Shown: positions 26,383-34,554 of the stretch, piece after piece | Layout: each line of letters begins with the position of its first letter | How positions within the stretch are numbered: position 1 is the first letter of the stretch | Source of the DNA: Anaerovirgula multivorans | GTDB lineage: Bacteria; Bacillota; Clostridia; Peptostreptococcales; Natronincolaceae | Assembly (NCBI RefSeq): GCF_900188145.1 | Contig: NZ_FZOJ01000014.1 | Location: 52,103 to 116,102 of the forward strand | Reading direction: 5' to 3' | DNA: 64,000 bases | Notes under the pieces: generated by a model | What the model was told of the DNA's origin: nothing | Database searches by the model: none | Seen by the model: only the letters and a program-made list of their open reading frames with translations | Position numbers and translations under genes: made by a program

Positions 26383-26973
26383 TTACCTTCCCTGCATCAT
26401 TCTTACTTTCACAACTCTTTCACTGTCATCTTTATCGAACCAAATTTGTAGTATACTACCTTCTGTAACATCACCAATATCTAGCTCATTAGAAGCTTTT
26501 TGACCTAAGGATGTTATGGGAACACCTACTGGTATCATAATTGTTTGAGTTTCTCCAGTAAGGTTCAACTCTGCATTTCCACCGTTTCGCTGACCTCCTG
26601 GCATTCCTCCTGGCATAGGTCCTTGACCACCCCCACCCATAGCTATTTGGTTGATGGATTGTTTTTCTTCTTGCTTGTTTTCTTCTCTTTCTGGCATTGC
26701 AGGTATTTCTGCAAGTTCAAGGACTATCTCATTGCCTATAATACTCTTTACTTTTCCATACAAATCTGCTTTTTCTTCTTCTTTTCCATTTTCTGGTCCT
26801 TGCTCTCTCTTAGCATTTGGATTTTCACCTTTAACATTTTCTATGTTGTCGTTTTGTTGTATTTGATTTGATGCTTGAGGTAGTGCTTGTGTTGATTCTT
26901 CTGCCTTTGCACACGCTGTAAATAATAGAGCAATCATCATTAAGCCTGCCATTTTTTTAAAATTTGTTTTCAT
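26383..26973 (-). CDS. Efflux-operon lipoprotein with Gly/Met/Pro-rich segment
   Basis: This protein of about 196 residues has a lipoprotein signal (MIALLFTACAKAEES), a charged linker, a small beta-rich region, a low-complexity GGGGQGPMPGGMPGGQRNGG stretch near residues 115-140 and a C-terminal half resembling an OB-like fold. I do not know its function. It lies between the permease and ATPase genes, with 4 bp and under 20 bp gaps, so it is probably a component or modulator of the exporter. The start is uncertain: the ATG at 26973 stands 12 bp after AAGGAG, and two TTG codons stand between. Confidence 0.75.
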   Translation of the reverse strand: MKTNFKKMAGLMMIALLFTACAKAEESTQALPQASNQIQQNDNIENVKGENPNAKREQGPENGKEEEKADLYGKVKSIIGNEIVLELAEIPAMPEREENKQEEKQSINQIAMGGGGQGPMPGGMPGGQRNGGNAELNLTGETQTIMIPVGVPITSLGQKASNELDIGDVTEGSILQIWFDKDDSERVVKVRMMQGR

Positions 26974-26991
26974 TTTTTTCAACAACTCCTT

Positions 26992-28188
26992 CTATTCATA
27001 ATTTAATGCATCAATAGGATTCAAAGATGCTGCTTTTGAAGCTGGATAATATCCAAAAAATGTTCCTGTTACAACAGAAAATCCAAAAGCTAAAAGATAC
27101 CCAAAAGAAGTAGGTACCACCCTCACTTCAAAATAATTCATAATTGGCATAGCAAGAGTACTACTTGCAATTCCCAAAATACCACCAACTGCGCTTATAA
27201 TAATTGCTTCAAATAGAAACATTAGTAAAATATCTTTTTTTCTTGCTCCTATAGCCTTCATAATACCTATTTCTCTAGTTCGTTCTTTAACAGATACAAA
27301 TAGTACATTCATAATCCCTATCCCACCTACAATCAGTACTACTATTGCAACAGAAAAAAGCATGAGGGTCATTACCCTTGCTGATGCTTTTGCAGATTCC
27401 AGTCTACTGCCGGCATCAACAATCATAAATTGTTCACTTTTATCTTTAAATGTGTCATAGAGAATATTCTCCATTTCTTCTATTCCTGTAGAGACATTAT
27501 TTATATCCTTGGCCAAGGCGATAATATTGGGATTCGTATTATTACCTACAATATATCGTTGTGCTACGCTATAGGGTACAAACACACTTTCATCAGGAGT
27601 TATTCCTCTCATTTGTGAATCCCCTAGTCGTTTTAACACACCTATAATCTCATATCTTTTTCCAGAAATGGTGATCCTTGAACCAATTGCTTCCGAAATA
27701 TCCTCTTCAAAAAACAATTCTGCTATATCCACTCCAAGAACTGCCACTCTATCAGCGTATTCATTGTTCTCTGCACTTATAAAATCTCCATATTCTAGCT
27801 TTAAATTATTGATTTCCATCAAATCCTCTGTTACTCCTCCCACTGTTGTTGAATTTGAAAGGTTATAGTAGTTGACATCAGCTCTTCCATTAATCATAAT
27901 AGCTACTTTATCAATGGAGGGAGCCTCTTCCTTTATAGCCTCCACTTCTTCCATACTAAGTTTTACCATTCCTGGTCCTGGTCGTCCAAACCCCGACATA
28001 ATTTGAATGGTTCCAACATTTAAACTGGTAAATTGTTCTTCTACACTGGCTTGACTCCCCTGTCCTATAGCAAGCACTAATACGATAGTAAGTGAACCAA
28101 CAATTATACCTAATGTTGTAAGAAATACTTTAGATTTATTTCCCTTTATGTTAATAAATATTGACCTTAAAATCTCTATTAGATTCAT
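26992..28188 (-). CDS. MacB-like ABC transporter permease
   Basis: This protein of about 398 residues has one N-terminal membrane helix (near 20-45), a large MacB-type extracellular domain to about 270 and three C-terminal helices. It carries the FtsX/MacB signature VKERTREIGIMKAIGARKKDIL near residues 305-325 and a C-terminal GYYPASKAASLNPIDAL, typical of the family. The ATG at 28188, 7 bp after AGGTG, is preferred over 28206. It works with the ATPase at 25704 and the adaptor at 28223. Confidence 0.93.
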   Translation of the reverse strand: MNLIEILRSIFINIKGNKSKVFLTTLGIIVGSLTIVLVLAIGQGSQASVEEQFTSLNVGTIQIMSGFGRPGPGMVKLSMEEVEAIKEEAPSIDKVAIMINGRADVNYYNLSNSTTVGGVTEDLMEINNLKLEYGDFISAENNEYADRVAVLGVDIAELFFEEDISEAIGSRITISGKRYEIIGVLKRLGDSQMRGITPDESVFVPYSVAQRYIVGNNTNPNIIALAKDINNVSTGIEEMENILYDTFKDKSEQFMIVDAGSRLESAKASARVMTLMLFSVAIVVLIVGGIGIMNVLFVSVKERTREIGIMKAIGARKKDILLMFLFEAIIISAVGGILGIASSTLAMPIMNYFEVRVVPTSFGYLLAFGFSVVTGTFFGYYPASKAASLNPIDALNYE

Positions 28189-28222
28189 GTCATCACACCT
28201 ATTCATATTATGTATTTAAAAA

Positions 28223-29455
28223 TTATTCAATCAATACGGTTTCACCAGCAACTAACCCCTCTTGAACCTCTACATTTCTGCCATCGGTTAACCCAGTTTT
28301 GATATTTCTAATTTTTGTTTCTTCATTAGGATTTTTCACCTTTACAATCTGTACGCCATCTTGCATTTTTACTGCTTTATTTGGGATAATAAGAACATCT
28401 TTTTCCTGGCGAAGGATAAATGCTACAGAACAGGTCATTCCAGATTTAATTCTATCAATCCCTTCTCCAAGCTCAATTCTAACATCATAAGTAACTAAGC
28501 CACTTTGATCTATTTTAGGTAGAGCTGCTATTGAAGTTACCTCACCAGTGAAGGTCTCTCCTTCATACGCTTCAAATTTCACTTCTATTGTCTGACCCAA
28601 TGCTACATTTGCTAAATCTATCTCAGAAACAGGAACAACAACTTCTACCTTATCTGAATCCGTTACAATCATAAAATGTGATGTATCTGCGGTCACTTGT
28701 CCTGTCTCTCTTACACTTGAAACTGTTTCTCCTAGTTTGTAACCTATATTTAAAACAGTTGCATTTATAGGAGAATGTAGTATAGTTTTTCTTAAATCAT
28801 CTTGAGCCACTTCTAAATTAATTTTTGCATTTTCTACATTTATCTCTTCTAACTCAAGCTCTATGTTAGAGTTTAATAGAGCATCATATTGTTCAAGTTG
28901 TATTTCATATGCAGATTTTGCGGTATCTACTGCCATTCTTTTTATTTCAATATCTTGTTTAGGGTAATGCTCTTCTAAACTAAGCATGGTATTGTATTCC
29001 ATTTCTGCTTGTTCCAGTTTAACTGCTGAATCCTCTAGTTTTTGTTTCTCTGATATTAGATTCAACTTAATATTTTCTTCTTTTTGCTGCCGATTTAATA
29101 GGGCTTTATTATAATTAGTTTCAGCTACTTTTAATTGTTTTTGATAATCTGTATCATCTAGCTGTGCTAGAATCTGCCCCACTTTTATTTCGTCCCCAAC
29201 TTTAACATGTAAATCCTTTAATTTACCGTTTATTTCAAAATCTAAGTTAACTACTGGTATCTCTGCTTGCCCATCACCTGAAAAACCTATTGTTATGTCG
29301 CCTACTTTTACGGCTTCTTCCCTTGACTCTGCAGTTGCAACAGTAGGTTCTGTTCCTTTATTAAAAATCTTAAATCCAGTTACGCTTAATCCTGCAATAA
29401 CTACAAGTATAATTATTAACTTTAAAAACTTTTTTGTGATTAACTTGCTTGTCAA
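28223..29455 (-). CDS. MacA/HlyD-type membrane-fusion adaptor
   Basis: This 410-residue protein has an N-terminal membrane anchor (LKLIIILVVIAGLSVTGFKIF), a biotinyl-lipoyl-like domain split around a coiled-coil hairpin (GQILAQLDDTDYQKQL, then long helices to about 220), and beta-barrel and membrane-proximal domains (VVVPVSEIDLANVALGQTIEVKF). It begins with TTG at 29455, 8 bp after AAAGGAGG. It is the first gene of the efflux unit, followed 17-35 bp later by the permease. Such adaptors stack on MacB-like permeases; in monoderms they extend through the wall. Confidence 0.92.
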   Translation of the reverse strand: MTSKLITKKFLKLIIILVVIAGLSVTGFKIFNKGTEPTVATAESREEAVKVGDITIGFSGDGQAEIPVVNLDFEINGKLKDLHVKVGDEIKVGQILAQLDDTDYQKQLKVAETNYNKALLNRQQKEENIKLNLISEKQKLEDSAVKLEQAEMEYNTMLSLEEHYPKQDIEIKRMAVDTAKSAYEIQLEQYDALLNSNIELELEEINVENAKINLEVAQDDLRKTILHSPINATVLNIGYKLGETVSSVRETGQVTADTSHFMIVTDSDKVEVVVPVSEIDLANVALGQTIEVKFEAYEGETFTGEVTSIAALPKIDQSGLVTYDVRIELGEGIDRIKSGMTCSVAFILRQEKDVLIIPNKAVKMQDGVQIVKVKNPNEETKIRNIKTGLTDGRNVEVQEGLVAGETVLIE

Positions 29456-29585
29456 ACTTTTCTACCTCCTTTAAGATCAGTCTTGGATTTTACATAGTTG
29501 TATTATATTACCAATTTATGATGAAATTGTGATGGTATTGAAAAGAATCTATGAGTTTTGCAATTATTTCTTTAATAGGCTAAAG

Positions 29586-29666
29586 ACTGCATTTGAAGTT
29601 CTCGATTATGATTTTCATCCGAGGACGAAATCGTAAACCGCGTATATTAAAATTTAATTATAAATG
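29586..29666. repeat. MITE-like element, degraded copy C
   Basis: CTGCATTTGAAG, then a diverged centre, GACGAAATCGTAAACCGCG and TATATTAAAATTTAA correspond to the middle and right part of the element at 3237. The terminal TAGACATACG arms are not recognisable. Confidence 0.6.
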
Positions 29667-29698
29667 GGTCCCAAATTATTTTTCTGCTAACGATTCTA

Positions 29699-29857
29699 TT
29701 ATCATTTAAGGATTCAATTGATCAAATGCGTGAAGTCATCGCTGTCACTACTAAATCTACTAAAACACAGGCTGGAAATGCTGAACAAATCTTAAGTGCC
29801 TTAGAGGAACTTAATGCTACTACCCAATTATTATCTGATTTATCTAAGGAGCTTTAA
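29699..29857 (+). pseudogene. Remnant of a chemotaxis receptor C-terminus
   Basis: The plus frame reads about 48 residues to a TAA, including DQMREVIAVTTKS and ILSALEELNATTQLLS. These are typical of the last helix of a methyl-accepting chemotaxis protein signalling domain. The N-terminal 90% or more of the gene is absent, and no start or ribosome site is visible. It is followed by a terminator at 29901, which suggests the 3' end of a once complete gene. The family call rests on the LEEL..T..L pattern and is moderate. Confidence 0.55.
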
Positions 29858-29900
29858 AATAGAGCTACATACAAATAATATGTATACATTCTTCATAAAT

Positions 29901-29936
29901 AAATCATCCACGAGAGCAGTTGGTGGATGATTTTTA
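29901..29936 (+). terminator. Intrinsic terminator behind the receptor remnant
   Basis: AAATCATCCAC and GTGGATGATTTTT form an 11-bp stem with a loop of about 12 nt, followed by TTTTTAA. It lies 44 bp beyond the remnant's stop. Confidence 0.85.
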
Positions 29937-29960
29937 ATTAAACATGTATTATTTTTATAA

Positions 29961-30122
29961 TCATTGCTGTTCTTCAGTACGTATAACTACTATAATCCGT
30001 GGTCTATTGAATATCCTTTGTGGAATAATCCTGTTTCCTAAACCTCTGCTAATTACCATCACTGTATTATCCTGTTTATAAATGCCACTGATGTATTGGC
30101 GGGAACATTTATAACTAAACAT
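29961..30122 (-). pseudogene. Remnant of a YaeI-like metallophosphoesterase C-terminus
   Basis: The minus frame encodes 53 residues ending in TGA. They include YISGIYKQDNTVMVISRGLG followed by PQRIFNRPRIIVVI. This is the characteristic end of YaeI/YkuE-type metallophosphoesterases (SGLY...SRGLG..P.R..N.PEI). All metal-binding motifs, which lie upstream, are missing. Its start overlaps the stop of the radical-SAM gene at 30115 by 8 bp, so it may be transcribed but is probably non-functional. Confidence 0.65.
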
Positions 30123-31017
30123 ATCTTAGATAGGTTTTTAGCATCTCAAAAATAATCTTGGCATTTCCTTGAAACAAAAGAGAAAACTCTACTGCAAACA
30201 AATAGCCGCATTCCTGACATAAACCCTCAATCTCAACACATCTACCACATACATATCTTTTCTCTTCCTCTGACACAACACATTGATAACAGGGTCTTTC
30301 CCATTGATTCTCTATGTAGGCATCTAAACTACTATATAGATTAAATATCGGCATGCCCTCTCTTATCATTTTCTTTATGCTGTCTATCGTTTCTCTCTTT
30401 TCCTCCTGACTTAAGCTAAGGTGTTCTGTCCCCTCATAGGGTGTATGAAAATTGAAGGAAATAGAATTTATATTGGGATGCTCCTTCACCAACTTCGTTA
30501 CTGCTTCTACTTCTTGATAATTTAGCTTGTTTATAGCCATATAAACACATATATTACTGTCTACCACCTTGTTTAAGTTTTCCAAAATCTTATCGTAGGT
30601 ATCTCCTCGAATAGCGTCATGGATTTCTTTTGTACCATCAATGCTTAAAAATATTACATCTGCCTCTGGTATATCAAGATCTATAGTTCCATTGGTAACA
30701 ATGTTTACAATATAAAAACCTATTTCCTTTGCTTCCTTTATCAAATCTCTGATGATTTTCCCATCATTCTCCCAAAGTAAGGTTTCTCCTCCACAGAAAA
30801 AAAGGATTCTGATTCCCTCTCTATAAAAGTTTTCTATTTCCCTTCTAATCGCTTTATAGGAGTACATCTTTTTATTGATATTGTTTACTGAGCAGTGTTT
30901 ACAGCTTAGGTTGCAGTAATCTGTTAATATGATGGTTCCTAGGATAGGTCTTTTCATTTTTAGAAAGATGGTTTTTAACCCAAACCAAGTTAATGAGAGA
31001 AAATCTTTTGTCTTCAT
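30115..31017 (-). CDS. Radical SAM protein with C-terminal CxxC cluster
   Basis: This 300-residue protein has the radical-SAM cluster motif CNLSCKHC near residues 36-43, GGETLLW for SAM binding and a C-terminal region with three CxxC pairs (CYQC, CGRC, CQEC, near 238-268). That region could bind an auxiliary iron-sulfur cluster, as in SPASM/twitch proteins. It lies 20 bp after a second radical-SAM gene and after an XRE regulator. The substrate is unknown. A peptide- or tetrapyrrole-modifying role is possible, but no precursor peptide gene is evident. Its 3' end overlaps a metallophosphoesterase remnant. Confidence 0.82.
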   Translation of the reverse strand: MKTKDFLSLTWFGLKTIFLKMKRPILGTIILTDYCNLSCKHCSVNNINKKMYSYKAIRREIENFYREGIRILFFCGGETLLWENDGKIIRDLIKEAKEIGFYIVNIVTNGTIDLDIPEADVIFLSIDGTKEIHDAIRGDTYDKILENLNKVVDSNICVYMAINKLNYQEVEAVTKLVKEHPNINSISFNFHTPYEGTEHLSLSQEEKRETIDSIKKMIREGMPIFNLYSSLDAYIENQWERPCYQCVVSEEEKRYVCGRCVEIEGLCQECGYLFAVEFSLLFQGNAKIIFEMLKTYLRYV

Positions 31018-31036
31018 TTTTCTTTTACCCCCCCTA

Positions 31037-32317
31037 TTAGATTTCTACTTCTTCAATCCAGGGCTGCTGCATCGATTGATACCAAAGATTGTTTAAATAA
31101 TAGATAGAATACTGCTTTTCAACAAAATGATAAACAAATCTTCCCCATTGGGTTAAGACATATTGATTTCCTTCTTTTCTAGCCATGCCAAGAACCTTCA
31201 ACAATGTAAACAACAACCTAAACTCCCTCTTCATTTCCTTTTTGAATAGGTCTTCAAACCGGTCTTCATCAATAACACCATCATAGCATCTCCAGAAAAT
31301 CCAAAAAATCATTTTTTCTTTTTCTGTCATTTGGTTGACAATGTTAATTGGCAGCGTTCCCTTCTCTAAAGCCTCTATATAGGCATCCACATCAAAGGTA
31401 TTCAGATAAAAATAATTACCAAAGTGAGAGCTGGCTCCAGCTCCAAAGCCAACAAAGCTTTCTCTTGTAACAGAGGTATATCGATTCTCTTTATTCTTGG
31501 AATAGGTCCATATTGAGCTGCTTTCATAACCTGTCTCTTTAGATATGTCGTCTATCATTCGAAGAATTTTTTTCTCCTCTAATTCACTAAATCTATCAAG
31601 TTTTTTCTCCTTGATAATCCTATCCATATCCATCTCTGTCATAGGAAAAATAATGAGGGGATAAATAGACACCTGATCGATTCCATAGCTATAGACCTTT
31701 TTTAGATCATATTGGATGTCCTCCAATTTTTGTCCTGGTAAATTCGTCATGATATCTATATCCACACATTGAAAATTATATTTCTTTATAGTAGCTATCG
31801 CTTCTTCTATCTCCTTTACCCCGTAGCCTCTTCCTAGAAACTGCAATATATCCTCCTTAAAGGTCTGAACCCCTAAACTCACCATATTCATCCCTATTTC
31901 CTTCAATTCCTTAAGGAGGTGATGACTAACCTCCTTGGGATGTATCTCTATTCCTATATCCCCCTTGAAGGAATAGTTTTCTTTTATAAAATCTACCATC
32001 TCCCTTATCTCAGTTATTAAAAGAGTTGGTGTTCCTCCACCAAAGTAAATCGACGTAATTTCTGCATCCCCAAGATTCTTCCGATAGAGGTTCAACTCTT
32101 TAATAAGAGCTTTTTTATATGCCTTTGCCTCCTCTCCAGCATAAAGAGTTTTATTATAAGGACAATAGGGGCATAGACTTCTACAAAAAGGGATATGAAT
32201 ATATATCCCTATCTCTCTATCTATACGATTAAAATCAATTAGTCCCTCCTCATATCTTTTAAACATAAATTTTTCCTTTTTCCCCAGTACGATTCTTCTT
32301 AGTAAGTCTGTAATCAT
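31037..32317 (-). CDS. HemN/HemW-like radical SAM protein
   Basis: This 426-residue protein has the coproporphyrinogen-oxidase-like radical-SAM motif CRSLCPYCPY near residues 46-55, then GGGTPTLL near 93 and SLGVQTFKEDILQFLGRGY. A HemN-type C-terminal winged region ends the protein. HemW-type members carry heme, and others act in anaerobic porphyrin or cofactor chemistry. It differs from housekeeping HemW by its operon: it lies 10 bp after an XRE regulator and before a second radical-SAM gene. The function of the pair is unknown; a heme-related or methyltransferase role is possible. Confidence 0.85.
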   Translation of the reverse strand: MITDLLRRIVLGKKEKFMFKRYEEGLIDFNRIDREIGIYIHIPFCRSLCPYCPYNKTLYAGEEAKAYKKALIKELNLYRKNLGDAEITSIYFGGGTPTLLITEIREMVDFIKENYSFKGDIGIEIHPKEVSHHLLKELKEIGMNMVSLGVQTFKEDILQFLGRGYGVKEIEEAIATIKKYNFQCVDIDIMTNLPGQKLEDIQYDLKKVYSYGIDQVSIYPLIIFPMTEMDMDRIIKEKKLDRFSELEEKKILRMIDDISKETGYESSSIWTYSKNKENRYTSVTRESFVGFGAGASSHFGNYFYLNTFDVDAYIEALEKGTLPINIVNQMTEKEKMIFWIFWRCYDGVIDEDRFEDLFKKEMKREFRLLFTLLKVLGMARKEGNQYVLTQWGRFVYHFVEKQYSIYYLNNLWYQSMQQPWIEEVEI

Positions 32318-32327
32318 TTTTTTCCCC

Positions 32328-32774
32328 CTATTGTAGTTCTTGTAGTCTCCTTTTAATATAGACTATATCAAAGGAAGAGCATATCCGCCTCTCCTGTTTA
32401 TCCAATATCCTATAGTGCTTGCTAATGATATTTTGCTGTATTTTATAGCCTCCCTTTACTTCAATATCTCGCCACCAAACCTTTCCTCCCATGGTGGTTT
32501 CATAGTTTTTCTCATAATTTTCAAAGGCAAGGGATAAGATAATGTCCTGAGGCTCTCCACCAAAGGTCATATGCAACACCTCACTGTCTTTAAATAGGAC
32601 ACTTATAGCTACTGCCCCAGTCCAGCCTAGGCTTCCTCGTCCCTTTTCAATTTGTACCAGAGTCTTTTTAGAGATGCCAATGGCTTCTGCCATCCTATCT
32701 TGGGTAAAACCCTTTTCATTTCTAATCAATTTTATCTTTTCATTTAGCTTTTCTATGAAATCATCCCTCTTCAA
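32328..32774 (-). CDS. XRE-family regulator of the radical-SAM pair
   Basis: This 148-residue protein has an N-terminal Cro/C1 helix-turn-helix at residues 12-65 (IRNEKGFTQDRMAEAIGISKKTLVQIEKG) and a C-terminal domain containing GGKVWWRDIEVKGGYKIQQNI, which I do not recognise. It begins with TTG at 32774, 6 bp after AGGAGGTGA. It is the first gene of a three-gene unit with the two radical-SAM genes and probably controls them. Confidence 0.88.
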   Translation of the reverse strand: MKRDDFIEKLNEKIKLIRNEKGFTQDRMAEAIGISKKTLVQIEKGRGSLGWTGAVAISVLFKDSEVLHMTFGGEPQDIILSLAFENYEKNYETTMGGKVWWRDIEVKGGYKIQQNIISKHYRILDKQERRICSSFDIVYIKRRLQELQ

Positions 32775-32833
32775 CCAATCACCTCCTGCATGTATCGATA
32801 GTGTAATTTTACACTTTTTAAGACAAATTGTAA

Positions 32834-33007
32834 ATAACAGAACAGAAAGTCCTTCAGTCTATTTTTGTTGCAAGTGGCAATCCATATGGAACTAGTGTAA
32901 CAGTAGACCAAGAGGGCAAAATGGTCGAAAACGTTAAAGAAGCTGTTAAGCATCAAGCTAGAAGAACTGTAACTGTTACAGCATGGATTAAAAAAGGCAA
33001 AGAATAA
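32834..33007 (+). pseudogene. Remnant of a WrbA-like flavodoxin-family gene
   Basis: The plus frame reads 57 residues to a TAA with IFVASGNPYGTSVTVDQ followed by VKEAVKHQARRTVTVTAWI. This is the typical end of multimeric flavodoxin (NADPH-dependent FMN reductase/WrbA-like) proteins. The FMN-binding N-terminal half is missing and there is no start. It is on the opposite strand to the XRE gene and ends before the stem-loop at 33064. An 81-codon frame opposite to it is a shadow. Confidence 0.65.
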
Positions 33008-33063
33008 TTGAGACATCCTTAAGAGCTCTTGGATCTAATATTTAAGGAGTAGATAATAAATAA

Positions 33064-33111
33064 ACATAACTAAGTCCTCATCTTACTAGAAGGTGAGGAC
33101 TTAGTTATGTT
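33064..33111. terminator. Large stem-loop between convergent units
   Basis: ACATAACTAAGTCCTCATC and its complement GGTGAGGACTTAGTTATGT make a stem of about 18 bp with a short loop. It lies 57 bp beyond the flavodoxin remnant. No clear T run follows on either strand. Confidence 0.7.
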
Positions 33112-33155
33112 ATGGAATTCAATATATCCGTCTTATTCCTTATACTCTCACACTG

Positions 33156-33185
33156 CAAAAAAAGTCGCATAAAATACGACTTTTA
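33156..33185 (-). terminator. Intrinsic terminator of the EamA transporter gene
   Basis: On minus, AAAAGTCGTATTTTATGCGACTTTTTTTGC has a 7-8 bp stem and a 7-T tail, overlapping the last codon of the gene at 33183. Confidence 0.85.
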
Positions 33186-34079
33186 TCCATTTGCTTTTTC
33201 TACGTTTTTCTCCAACCTTCCTCCAAAAACATTGACTACCAAACCTGTCATCACCAACAGTGCTCCCATGATCTGCCCCAGCGAGAAGGTTTCCCTCAGA
33301 AATAGAGCAGCGCTGCTCATGCCTATTACAGGAACCAAGAGAGCAAAAGGAGAAACTACAGCTGCAGGATATCGAGAAAGTAGCTTTCCCCACAGACCAT
33401 AGCCACCCAGCGAAGAAAAATAAGCTAGATAGATTACCGAAACTACTGTGATCCAGTTGACAGAATCCCATGCCGCCTTCCAAGCTGCTAGACCTTCTAT
33501 GCCTAAAGACAAGAGAGTTAGAGGCAGTATGGCTACTGCACCAGCCCAGACTACCAAGGATACCATAGAAAAAGAAGGAACCCCCTGAGTAGCTCGACGC
33601 ATGATTACATTACCGACACCCCAGCTGGCAGATGCAGCAAGGGTGAACCAAAAACCAGCTGCCGTCATACTAGCCCCTTGCTGCAACCCCACAACAACCA
33701 TACCGGCAGCAGCTATTATAAGTCCAACTAAATGATTCCAATGCCAGGTCTCCCCTATCAGTAGGACAGCAATTGCCAATGTAAAAAAAGCCTGGGACTG
33801 ATGCACAAGGGAAGAAAGACCGGCAGGCATGCCTAGCTTAATTCCGATAAAGAGAAAAGCAAATTGTCCCACGTTGATGGTCAGCCCTAGAGCAGTGAGC
33901 CAACGCCAGTCTACCGGTGGCCGTGGCAAGAAAAAGATAGCCGGCAGACAGACCACAACAAAGCGAATAGCCGCCAGCAACAGCGGTGGTACATTCGCCA
34001 GCCCCAATTTAATGGCAATAAAGTTAAGACCCCATAGAATTGCTACAATTAATCCTGTACCGATATCACGCCTGTTCAA
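33183..34079 (-). CDS. EamA/DMT-family transporter
   Basis: This 298-residue polytopic membrane protein has ten predicted helices in two EamA repeats (GLIVAILWGLNFIAIKLGL at the N-terminus, SWGVGNVIMRRAT at the start of the second, GKLLSRYPAAVVSPFALLVPV near the end). This is the drug/metabolite exporter family, close in pattern to YdcZ/EamA-type amino-acid or metabolite exporters. It is a single-gene unit. The coding sequence is visibly richer in G and C than neighbouring genes (many GCC/GGC codons), which hints at horizontal acquisition. The substrate is unknown. Confidence 0.9.
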   Translation of the reverse strand: MNRRDIGTGLIVAILWGLNFIAIKLGLANVPPLLLAAIRFVVVCLPAIFFLPRPPVDWRWLTALGLTINVGQFAFLFIGIKLGMPAGLSSLVHQSQAFFTLAIAVLLIGETWHWNHLVGLIIAAAGMVVVGLQQGASMTAAGFWFTLAASASWGVGNVIMRRATQGVPSFSMVSLVVWAGAVAILPLTLLSLGIEGLAAWKAAWDSVNWITVVSVIYLAYFSSLGGYGLWGKLLSRYPAAVVSPFALLVPVIGMSSAALFLRETFSLGQIMGALLVMTGLVVNVFGGRLEKNVEKANG

Positions 34080-34554
34080 GAGTATAACCCCCTAAGTGTA
34101 ATAGATTTTTAAACAGAGTTTATGTTTTTATTTTGGGGAACTCCCTGACATATCATCTTTCCACTGAACTCCTTCGTTCCAGATAAAGCTTATTAATCAG
34201 GCTGTTTCCTCGCCCTTATGAATTATAAATGCCACGATCACTCATAAGTACAAAAACTAAAACTATTAGTAGAAAGAGTGTTATTTTCAATATCTTCTTA
34301 TGATATTATATTGTATGTTTCTATGTATAACACATGATTTTACTACATTAATTATACGCATCAAATTGAAATAATTCAATATTTTTTAAATCTGGGCTAT
34401 TTATGTTTTTTTAAAAACAATGTGCATAATATTTAATAAATCTTTAAAATTAAAGGTAAGAATGATATACTAGTAATAGGAAAAATATTACTTTTATGTG
34501 ATTAACTGTTGCTGATGCATAAGAATTTGTAATTTATATTTGGAGGGATGGAAA
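34080..34554. other. 475-bp intergenic region
   Basis: No gene or clear remnant is seen. The region carries the promoter sides of two divergent genes. It is strongly AT-rich after about 34230. Confidence 0.4.

Larger units (their letters stand above)
29456..30114. other. 660-bp gap with MITE remnant and two decayed genes
   Basis: The gap contains no intact gene. It holds a degraded MITE-like copy, the tail of a chemotaxis-receptor-like gene, a terminator and the tail of a metallophosphoesterase gene, each described separately. Confidence 0.6.

Noticed and set aside
32771..33016. 81-codon minus frame
   Set aside because: It is antisense to a clear flavodoxin-tail remnant on plus and has no ribosome site.
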